A stretch of 64,000 bases of DNA from Paenibacillus sp. YPG26 (GTDB taxonomy: Bacteria > Bacillota > Bacilli > Paenibacillales > Paenibacillaceae), in contig NZ_CP084530.1 in assembly GCF_023704175.1 (NCBI RefSeq), positions 306,501 to 370,500 of the forward strand, written 5' to 3'. Below the pieces are notes generated by a model that was given only the letters and a program-made list of their open reading frames with translations, had not been told where the DNA came from and did not search any database. The translations under genes and the position numbers were made by a program. Positions 1 through 7,040 of the stretch are shown here, in pieces (the stretch's first letter is position 1; each line of letters opens with the position of its first letter).

Positions 1-1693
1 TTGAAATCTGCGGTTTAGCGAGCACAAGCAGCTCGGATAAAATCCCTTCGATCCGGCTCATTTCTTCCGAAATAATCTGGAGATACTCCTGCTTGGCTGG
101 CTGCCCGGACTTCATGAGCTGCAAAAATCCTTTGATCGCGGCGAGCGGATTGCGGATTTCATGTGCGATCCCGGCAGCAAGCTGGCCCGAAACGGACAAC
201 TTCTCCGAGTTGATCAGCAGATCCTGTGTCTTTTTACGCTCTGTGATATCACGTATGACCGTGTAAATGGCAGCTTCTCCTTTAAAGACAGTCGGCATTG
301 ATTTCGATTCTACATGGATAACTTTCCCGTCCGCACGAATTAGATTATGTTCAATCAACTCGACGGTTTGGCCGCCGGCCACCTCAAGCAGTCTCGCTTC
401 GATCAAATCCCGATACTTCGGGGCTATGTATTGGATGAACGGTTTTTGCATGACCTCGGACTTATCGTTGCAGCCAATCAGTGCTGTGCCGGCTTCATTA
501 ATAAACAGCCATTGCTGCCCGCGGGTTATGATGACCATATCCGGGGAGTCTTCGACAATTCGCCGGTATCCTTCTTCTGCTGCCAGCCGTTCTGTAATAT
601 CGCGGGCGATCGCAAGAAATTGAACGATCTCCCCCTGCTCATTGCAGATCGCTCGTATTTTGTTCTCCATATATACGATATGACCGTCTTTATGCAAGTT
701 CGGGGCGGTTACGAGTACCTCAAGCGAGTCTTGGAAAGGTGACGAATTTTCAAATTCCCGTACTTCGTTTTGCTCCCATTGATTTCCGCCGTAAAGACCG
801 ATCACTTCTTCCGGCTTATAGCCAAGCACTCTCGTAATCGCGGGCGAAGTGTACTGGACGATTCCGGACTTGTCGGTAATTGTAATAATATCTTGCGAGT
901 TCTCCGAAATCAGGTGATACAAATTTTCTGCCCTTTCCAGCTGTTCGCTCTTCAACTTCTCGTTCGTAATGTCTTTCACGATACAGAACAATGATTCAAT
1001 CTTGCCGCCACACATAATCGGAACAGATGTAACATTAACGTACAACGTACGCTCGTCTCTGTGAAAATAAGACATTTCGAAGCTGAGCGGCTCTCCTCGT
1101 AATGCCCATTCAAACTGCTGTTCAATAGAAGGTAAGTTGTGCACCTGGATCGCGTAAGGATTCGAGAGCAGCTCGTCCGCCGTATATCCGGTTAATTTCT
1201 CGCATGCCGGACTGATATACACGAGCCCGTCCGATTCAGAATATAAGAGGACGAGTTCGGGATGATTCTCAAGGATCGAATGGAATCGTTCTTCATATTC
1301 GCGCAACTGCTGTTCCAGCCGTCTCTGTTCCGAAATTTCGTGCATCTCAACGAGAAAATGCTGCGTAACGCTATCTGCGATAGTGATATGCAGCTGCATC
1401 CATACCATTCGGCCGTCTTTGCGGACGAACGGGTGCTCCAGGCGTTGCGGCTGCTGTCCATCTTGTTTGATTTGGGCAAGCAGCTCGCTTGCTGCGGCCG
1501 CTTCACCGAATCGCATAATCTTATGAAAAGACAGTCGCTGCAGTTCATTCTCCGCATAACCGAGCATCCGGCAAAAAGATTCGTTAACCATTAGAAAAGC
1601 GCCCTCGTTGGTAACGACCGCCAAACCGGCCCCGGCATGTTGGAACCAATGGGCGAATAAGACTTCCCTATGTATCTTTTGGTCTGCGGACAT
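1..1693 (-). CDS. Multi-PAS sensor histidine kinase (5' part; cut by window edge)
   Basis: The frame is open from an ATG at 1693 to base 1, giving 564 codons, and the C-terminus lies outside the window. GAGGGGGG lies about 11 bases before the ATG. Four PAS modules follow one another (roughly residues 10-125, 135-250, 260-375 and 385-490); several end in the usual DITxE/DITER linker. Near residue 511 the HisKA H-box reads GIAHEIRNPLAAIKGF, so His511 is the expected phosphorylated histidine. The catalytic ATPase domain is not in view. No membrane segment is visible, so it is probably cytosolic. This layout is typical of the Kin-type kinases that feed the sporulation phosphorelay in Bacillales; the signal and partner cannot be read from the sequence. 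Confidence 0.9.
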   Translation of the reverse strand, partial: MSADQKIHREVLFAHWFQHAGAGLAVVTNEGAFLMVNESFCRMLGYAENELQRLSFHKIMRFGEAAAASELLAQIKQDGQQPQRLEHPFVRKDGRMVWMQLHITIADSVTQHFLVEMHEISEQRRLEQQLREYEERFHSILENHPELVLLYSESDGLVYISPACEKLTGYTADELLSNPYAIQVHNLPSIEQQFEWALRGEPLSFEMSYFHRDERTLYVNVTSVPIMCGGKIESLFCIVKDITNEKLKSEQLERAENLYHLISENSQDIITITDKSGIVQYTSPAITRVLGYKPEEVIGLYGGNQWEQNEVREFENSSPFQDSLEVLVTAPNLHKDGHIVYMENKIRAICNEQGEIVQFLAIARDITERLAAEEGYRRIVEDSPDMVIITRGQQWLFINEAGTALIGCNDKSEVMQKPFIQYIAPKYRDLIEARLLEVAGGQTVELIEHNLIRADGKVIHVESKSMPTVFKGEAAIYTVIRDITERKKTQDLLINSEKLSVSGQLAAGIAHEIRNPLAAIKGFLQLMKSGQPAKQEYLQIISEEMSRIEGILSELLVLAKPQIS

Positions 1694-1856
1694 GACGTAC
1701 GTGACCCCCCTCACTTAAGCTTCATCTTTGAGGCTCATCGTCACTTCGAAAGCGGTAATCGTCGATTCTCCTGAGGCTATAACCGATGTGGGATCACAAT
1801 GCGCTGCAGCCCATCTGAATATAAGCCGAGATCAACTGAACAGAGAGGAGACGTAA

Positions 1857-2066
1857 GTTTCGAAGGACGATGTTATTAAATCTGATTACGGCAAGATCTT
1901 GTGGAATAAGGCAGCCGAGCTTGGGCATTTGACTCATGACATAGAGAGCGCTACCATATCAACGGTCACGATCAGCGCCGTCGGCTGCTCGGGCAAGCTC
2001 AATGAAAATGAAATGGCGCGCAGCGTCGTACGCCGGCGGCACAACTGTAAATGCAAATCGACATAA
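1857..2066 (+). pseudogene. Small open frame lacking a start codon, possible gene remnant
   Basis: After an in-frame TAA at 1854-1856 the frame stays open for 69 codons to a TAA at 2064-2066 and encodes a plausible protein (KILWNKAAELGHLTHDIESA near its start, a Cys/Arg-rich CKCKST end). A good Shine-Dalgarno, GAGAGGAG, lies at 1843-1850, but the codon at the right distance is GTT and not a start. The first usable in-frame start is TTG at 1899. A one-base change would restore a start, so this looks like a damaged small gene. I do not recognise the family. Confidence 0.4.
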
Positions 2067-2391
2067 GATAGATTAGGGCGAACTCTAGATTAAAGAGTTT
2101 CTATTGAAAGTGAAGTAACAAAGTTGCAAGTTGGTGCAAACGATTGCGCCCAGCTATCAAAAGAATCGAATGGGGAAGTTGAATGGATTTTTTTCATAGT
2201 ATCCCATTTCAAAAAAATAGGCAATCTTTACAATTTTGGGAGGGGAGGCATCTGCCGATACCCATTGAGGAACAAATCTTTGTTGGTCAAATCAGACTGG
2301 ATAGGCTTGATGAGTTAGAGTTATTATCTGAATTTAGAATCAGGCACTTCTCCTATTCAAGGGAAGTGCCTGTTTATTTGCAGTAGTTCAG
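2067..2391. other. Intergenic stretch without a convincing gene
   Basis: Short overlapping open frames exist on the plus strand at 2124-2318 and 2183-2386. The second has GGGGAAG before its ATG but runs through a terminator-like hairpin, and neither resembles a known protein. I regard them as chance frames. Confidence 0.4.
2341..2379 (+). terminator. Rho-independent terminator
   Basis: CAGGCACTTC (2341-2350) pairs perfectly with GAAGTGCCTG (2363-2372) and is followed by TTTATTT. It would end transcripts coming from the left. Confidence 0.7.
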
Positions 2392-2556
2392 CTATTTCGC
2401 ATTCTTATCCGGCTGATGAATCCCGAAGGTATTCCCTTCGGGATCTACATAATACCCCTGCCACGCCATACCGGGCAGAGCGTACTTTGGCAGTGCAAGC
2501 TTGCCTCCGTGCTTAAGAATTTGTGCCTCAGTGGAGTCGTAATCTTCAACTCCCAT
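2392..2556 (-). pseudogene. C-terminal fragment of a glyoxalase/VOC-family protein
   Basis: A 54-residue frame carries the end of a vicinal-oxygen-chelate (glyoxalase/bleomycin-resistance) domain: GGKLALPKYALPGMAWQGYY, then VDPEGNTFGIHQPD with the characteristic DPEGNxFG motif. The family is normally about 120-140 residues, so more than half of the N-terminal domain is missing. The ATG is preceded by GGAGGGTG at a workable distance, which probably reflects chance or rearrangement. The adjoining secreted stalk gene ends 22 bases away, so the missing half may have been lost when that gene arrived. Confidence 0.6.
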
Positions 2557-2577
2557 GATCAACAATCACCCTCCTTA

Positions 2578-3966
2578 TTACTTATTCAGTACGATCGACA
2601 CATCACCCTGTGCGGCCTTCCACTCCACAGAGGCTCCAAGAGCCTGAGACAAAAACCTCAGCGGTACGTAGGTCTTGCCATCCACATAGGTTGGTGCTGT
2701 GCTCATCAACGTCTGCTTTCCATTTACGATTGCTGCCTTGCTGTACACGGTCAGCTGAATGGTTCGCGCTTCTCGCGTTGCGCTGATTCGGCCATTGTTG
2801 TAGTCCACTTTGGCCCCGAAAGCCTCGAACAGCTCCCTCATCGGTACAAGCAGCGATCCGTCACGCAGTACCGGTGCGGAGGTGAGCGGTAGGTTGGTAC
2901 CGTTCCAGCTGACAGTCAGCTCATGCTGCACAGGCAGCACCTTGGGGGATCCGTTAAGGGGACTAAAGTTCATAGTCAATTTCGTTTTGCCCCATTGCCA
3001 TACCTTGCCGCTTTTATCCATGGCCAAGCCGCTGTTGATCGACCGGGCCACAGCTTTCACGATATGGCTCAGTCCCTTTAGCTTAATGGAAGAGCTGGTA
3101 TTGTCGGGGTTCCAGGAAGTCGTTGCCCACACCTGCCCCTTTGAATCGGTCACGAGACTGTCCAATTGCGCCTCGTACCCTGCATCAATGGAACGGAAGG
3201 CAGAGTTGTGTGCGATCTTCTGCAGATTGCCGCCATTAAAACCATACCAAAGACTTCCATCACCCGCGAGTACGAACACGGCACCGCGATTTGCAGACAT
3301 CGCGTTCTCGGATATAGATACCACTTTGCGGTTACCTGGAAGTCGGTAGCTATTCGCCCCAGAATGTACATTATCCCCGTAATAAAACTGCTCAATAAGA
3401 CCGTTCTTGCGGGCGAAGGCAAGATCTGTATTGATATCAGCATCAATGATGTCATGGGCAATCAGGATAGGCTGATCCAGCAGCGGATCCCGAGCCCGGT
3501 AATCAGAGCACATATCTTGGACAAGCTTTGAGTTCGCCGCGATGGCCACCTGGCAGCTCTGTCCCCAAGCCCACAGATTGCCGGTGTTATCCAGTGCAAG
3601 GCTGCCGGCATTGCTGCTCGAAATCTTGCGAATACTTGACAAGCCCTGCACCTGGTAGCTGGTAGAGGAACCTGGTTTCCATTCCCATACAGTTCCGTCC
3701 CGCTTAAGCAGCAGCTTGGGGGTTATCTTCACAGCACCTGGGACGCTTGGTCCGCGTTTGGCTGGCTCGTTGCCGTGCCAATACCAGACTGTTCCATTCT
3801 TGTCCAGCGCAAGCCCGGTTCCATCTCCCTCAGCCGTAAAGTCAATGTCTACAATTCCGCTGAGTGCCCTTCCTTCACCGGGTGCGGGACTGGCGGCATA
3901 AGCGTCGGATGCCGATGAAGCTAGTAACATGAGGCTTAGTGTCAGATAAGTTAGAAATTTCCTCAC
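2578..3966 (-). CDS. Secreted RCC1-like repeat protein with C-terminal copper-amine-oxidase-N 'stalk' domain
   Basis: The 462-residue protein starts at a GTG (3966) behind GAGGAGG and has a signal peptide (MRKFLTYLTLSLMLLASSAS, cleavage near AYA). Residues about 40-345 form repeats with the pattern GxxLALDxxGxVWxWG, typical of RCC1-type beta-propeller blades. The last 100 residues carry two copies of the stalk motif (LLVPMRELFEAFGA and TYVPLRFLSQALGA), a domain abundant in Paenibacillus exported proteins. It is therefore an extracellular, probably wall-associated protein. The propeller's ligand is unknown. The gene stands alone, convergent with nothing and divergent from the amine oxidase gene. 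Confidence 0.85.
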   Translation of the reverse strand: MRKFLTYLTLSLMLLASSASDAYAASPAPGEGRALSGIVDIDFTAEGDGTGLALDKNGTVWYWHGNEPAKRGPSVPGAVKITPKLLLKRDGTVWEWKPGSSTSYQVQGLSSIRKISSSNAGSLALDNTGNLWAWGQSCQVAIAANSKLVQDMCSDYRARDPLLDQPILIAHDIIDADINTDLAFARKNGLIEQFYYGDNVHSGANSYRLPGNRKVVSISENAMSANRGAVFVLAGDGSLWYGFNGGNLQKIAHNSAFRSIDAGYEAQLDSLVTDSKGQVWATTSWNPDNTSSSIKLKGLSHIVKAVARSINSGLAMDKSGKVWQWGKTKLTMNFSPLNGSPKVLPVQHELTVSWNGTNLPLTSAPVLRDGSLLVPMRELFEAFGAKVDYNNGRISATREARTIQLTVYSKAAIVNGKQTLMSTAPTYVDGKTYVPLRFLSQALGASVEWKAAQGDVSIVLNK

Positions 3967-4137
3967 AAAATTGAACCTCCTCTAAGTAGTAGTATCTATA
4001 TAGACTTCGGCATATGGTAAAAGTTTCAATTTGTTTGACAATTTTCTCGACACCAAGAGGGTGTAGACACTTTTTATGAAGATCTAGTTATAATGATAAG
4101 ACTGAGAAGTGCGATCCGCAGGAAGGAATGAATCATC

Positions 4138-5271
4138 ATGAAAATTATCGTTATTGGCGCGGGAATCGCCGGCGCATCTACGGCATATCACCTGGCGAAG
4201 CTGGGAGCGGACGTGCTCATTATCGACCGGCAGGATCAAGGGCAGGCTACGGATGCGGCAGCAGGAATTATCTGTCCCTGGCTGTCGCAGAGACGGAATA
4301 AAGCCTGGTATCAGCTTGCCAAGGCCGGTGCGCGATATTACCCTGCTCTGGTTGAGGAGCTTGAACGGGAAGGGGAGAGCGAGACTGGTTATGCCAGGGT
4401 CGGCGCTCTCAATATACATACGGACCCCGAGAAAATCGGCAAAATAGAAGAACGTGCATACCAGCGTCTCGAAGACGCACCGGAGATTGGCGCGATTACC
4501 CGGATGGATGAGCACACAACCCGGGAGCGATTCCCCCTGCTTGTGGAAGGGTGCTCCTCTGTTCACATTGGTGGTGCCGCCCGGGTTGATGGCCGTGCGC
4601 TGCGGGATGCACTGCTTCGGGCTGCCGTAAGGAATGGGGCTGAACTCATCCATGGGGATGCTCAGCTGGAATTTCAACCGAACCGTGTAACGGGCGTGAC
4701 TTGCGGGGCCACCCGCTACTTGGCTGACGCGGTTATTGTGTGCGCGGGAGCATGGGCTGGGCAGCTGTTGGAACCTTTGGGTGTTAATTTTGAGGTGAGG
4801 TATCAGAAAGCGCAGATCATGCATCTGCAGCTTCCAGACCCCGCACTCAATACGGGCGAATGGCCGGTTGTGATGCCGCCTTCGGATCAGTACCTGCTTG
4901 CCTTTGGACAGCAGAAGATTGTTGTGGGGGCCACGCATGAGAATGATATTGAAGGCTACGATACGAGGATTACACCAGGCGGCATGCACGAAATCATCAG
5001 CAAATGCCTGACCTGGGCGCCTGGACTCGCGGACAGCACATTTGAAGAGGTAAGGGTGGGCTTCCGCCCGTTCACAGCCGACTTCCTTCCGGTAGTTGGA
5101 GCAGTACCCGGCTGGGAAGGACTATTCGCGGTAAATGGTCTCGGCGCCTCAGGACTAACGATGGGTCCCTTCATCGGAAGCCAAATGGCCAAGTTAGCAC
5201 TTGGCATACAGCCGGATATTGACCTGACCGATTATGATATCGGCAAGGCTGTCCAGCACCGCGCACTGTAG
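4138..5271 (+). CDS. FAD-dependent amino-acid/amine oxidoreductase (DAO family)
   Basis: A 377-residue flavoprotein with the N-terminal dinucleotide fold VIGAGIAGASTAYHLAKLGA, then the acidic end of strand two (IIDR). The C-terminal region, GFRPFTADFLPVVGAVPGWE followed by GLGASGLTMGP, matches the closing FAD-contact motif of glycine/D-amino acid oxidases (DadA/ThiO/SoxB-like). It would oxidise a secondary or D-amino acid to the imine in the cytosol, passing electrons to oxygen or quinone. AGGAAGG precedes the ATG. The gene is monocistronic, so the substrate cannot be inferred from neighbours. Confidence 0.85.
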   Translation: MKIIVIGAGIAGASTAYHLAKLGADVLIIDRQDQGQATDAAAGIICPWLSQRRNKAWYQLAKAGARYYPALVEELEREGESETGYARVGALNIHTDPEKIGKIEERAYQRLEDAPEIGAITRMDEHTTRERFPLLVEGCSSVHIGGAARVDGRALRDALLRAAVRNGAELIHGDAQLEFQPNRVTGVTCGATRYLADAVIVCAGAWAGQLLEPLGVNFEVRYQKAQIMHLQLPDPALNTGEWPVVMPPSDQYLLAFGQQKIVVGATHENDIEGYDTRITPGGMHEIISKCLTWAPGLADSTFEEVRVGFRPFTADFLPVVGAVPGWEGLFAVNGLGASGLTMGPFIGSQMAKLALGIQPDIDLTDYDIGKAVQHRAL

Positions 5272-5276
5272 CAATT

Positions 5277-5470
5277 GCTTGGGCACTGCCTTCGAACTCA
5301 ACTTAGCTGCTTGGGCACTGCCTCGAACATAACAGCAACTGCTTGAGCACAACCTCGAAATTAACAGTAGTTACTTGAGCACTGCCTCGAACAAAACATT
5401 AGCCGCCAGGTGCCTGCCCTCAGACTTTACAATAACTACAGGGCGATTGCCTCGAACCTAAGAACCCCCG
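5277..5470. repeat. Degenerate tandem repeat, about 32-bp period, six units
   Basis: Units begin at 5277, 5309, 5341, 5373, about 5405 and about 5438. The first four share GCTTGrGCACTGCCTCGAAC, followed by an A/C-rich stretch ending near AGCT/AACT; the last two are strongly degraded. There are no unique spacers, so it is not a CRISPR. It follows directly after the oxidase stop codon. Confidence 0.75.
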
Positions 5471-5547
5471 CCGGGTAAGGCCGGGCTTCTTAGACTTGCG
5501 CGGGCCCTAAGCCTGCTTGATGATGTTGGCGAAGCTCCGCTAAAGGC

Positions 5548-5997
5548 CTAACAGAAACAGCCGGGGCTGCCAGAACCGCCAGAACCGCCAGTTCCGCCAG
5601 AACTGCCGGGAGAGGGAGGCCCCTCGGCCGGCACCTGATCTTGGAAGCTGTCATCTTCATAGGCAAGCAGCGATTGGGTGGCGTGGCTGAGTACCGCCCC
5701 GGCCCGGGTGGAGGTCGCTACCAAGACGGCTTCAAAGATTTCTTCACGGGTCCCGCCGAGCGATTTGAATCTTCGGGTGTGGACATCGATGCAGTAGGGA
5801 CAGCCCGTCACATGAGCAACGGCGAGGGCAATGAGTTCCTTGGTCTTTAAAGGAATGGCGTGCAGCCCATGATATACTTCCTTTTCGAATGTTAGGAAAG
5901 ACTCTGCGGCCTGCGGAGCAAGCTGAATGAGTTCAGGCAGCTTCTTGAGATTGGAGCTGTCATAATAACTTCTGCTACGGTCACCGGAGTTCTTCAT
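5548..5997 (-). CDS. Carboxymuconolactone decarboxylase/AhpD-like protein
   Basis: The 149-residue protein has the AhpD core: KTKELIALAVAHVTGCPYCIDVHTRR with the redox CxxC and the following His about three positions on. Such proteins act as alkylhydroperoxidase-type thiol reductases or related decarboxylases. The last 25 residues form an unusual Gly/Ser/Pro tail ending CFC, which is not part of the family fold. GAGGTG precedes the ATG. It lies 68 bases downstream of the Crp-type regulator on the same strand and is probably co-transcribed with it, which suggests a redox-stress role (inference). Confidence 0.85.
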   Translation of the reverse strand: MKNSGDRSRSYYDSSNLKKLPELIQLAPQAAESFLTFEKEVYHGLHAIPLKTKELIALAVAHVTGCPYCIDVHTRRFKSLGGTREEIFEAVLVATSTRAGAVLSHATQSLLAYEDDSFQDQVPAEGPPSPGSSGGTGGSGGSGSPGCFC

Positions 5998-6065
5998 ACA
6001 AGTTCACCTCAACATTGAATTTGTATCAAGCTTAACAGTCTCCGGGCACCTCATCCGTGACAAAG

Positions 6066-6746
6066 TCACATTGACCGTTCATTATGGATGACCCCCAGCA
6101 ATTGATCGCGGTCGAGAACTTGTATACAGCCTCTGCGGGCTGCAATGATCTTCTTACGGACAAGCTCCTTCAGGGAACGGCTGATCACCTCTCTGGCTGT
6201 ACCGAGCTCGGTGGCTAGCTGTTCATGGGTTATATGCACAATTTGATTGTTGTTGGTATCTATCTGCTTCAGTAAAAATTCCGCGATGCGATAAGGGATC
6301 GATTGGAAAGCAATATTCTCCACGAGCTGGGTAACGGATGTGATTCTCTGGATCATTTGCTTGAAGACATACTGCTTGAGCGGCAGATACAAGTCCATCC
6401 ATGTCCTGAACAAGTGGATTGGAATTAAGAGAACCTCGGTGTCAGCTTCAATAGAGACTGAGGCCTCATACGGGGTCTCTCCCAAAATGCTGGCCAACAT
6501 GAGAACGCAGCTTTCTCCGTTCCGCACACGGTACAGGGTGATTTCTTTTCCCTGCGGGGTAACTTTATAGATACGCACAGCTCCTTGCAGAATGAACATG
6601 GCATGCTGAAGGATATGACCCTCCCGTATGAAATGCGGAGTATCAGGGGTAACCGTCCTGATCTCGGCTTCGGCCCAATCCTGTTCAGGGACCAGGGATA
6701 AGCTGGGGAGCGCAAGAGAGACACGCTTAATATCGGATTGGAGCAA
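6066..6746 (-). CDS. Crp/Fnr-family transcriptional regulator
   Basis: The 226-residue protein starts at TTG (6746), eight bases after AAGGAGG. Residues about 25-135 are a cyclic-nucleotide-binding-like beta-roll (ILQGAVRIYKVTPQGKEITL, VRNGESCVLML). Residues about 150-215 are a winged helix with recognition region HEQLATELGTAREVISRSLK. No cysteine cluster of the Fnr iron-sulphur type is present. This resembles the many Bacillales Crp-like proteins that sense redox or small molecules and not cAMP. The AhpD-like gene directly downstream is a likely target. Confidence 0.88.
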   Translation of the reverse strand: MLQSDIKRVSLALPSLSLVPEQDWAEAEIRTVTPDTPHFIREGHILQHAMFILQGAVRIYKVTPQGKEITLYRVRNGESCVLMLASILGETPYEASVSIEADTEVLLIPIHLFRTWMDLYLPLKQYVFKQMIQRITSVTQLVENIAFQSIPYRIAEFLLKQIDTNNNQIVHITHEQLATELGTAREVISRSLKELVRKKIIAARRGCIQVLDRDQLLGVIHNERSM

Positions 6747-6904
6747 GGGTACAGCCTCCTTGTGTATGTTCTGGGTACATATCTCGCTTCTTATACAATA
6801 GACTAGCTAGAGCGGACTAGCCATTCCCCTGGTTAAAGCTGTTGACTCGGCAACGGGTACCGACTTATCATCCATTTCCCCTTGTAACTAATCGAATCCT
6901 ATGC

Positions 6905-6945
6905 AAACCTTATTACTATAGAAAGTAACTAAAAAGGTTTTTTCA
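6905..6945 (+). promoter_or_regulatory. Terminator-like inverted repeat in the leader of the isoprenoid synthase gene
   Basis: AAACCTT (6905-6911) can pair with AAGGTTT (6934-6940), followed by more T residues, about 100 bases upstream of the next gene's start. It could be an attenuator or the end of an upstream transcript. The long loop makes this weak. Confidence 0.3.
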
Positions 6946-7040
6946 CGTACTAACATGTATAACATAACAAAGCAACCTTTCTCCCCCTATTGCATATAAG
7001 TATGACAATAATAGAAATAGAAATTGAGGTAGCACACCCT

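Noticed and set aside
2810..3349. 179-codon plus-strand frame inside the RCC1/stalk gene
   Set aside because: It is antisense to clear repeat and stalk motifs and has no start signal.
4084..4989. A 301-codon open frame on the minus strand
   Set aside because: It is antisense to the FAD oxidoreductase, whose motifs are clear. No independent evidence supports it.
5277..5470. Possible CRISPR array
   Set aside because: The 32-bp units are adjacent without unique spacers, they decay steadily, and no cas gene is in the window.
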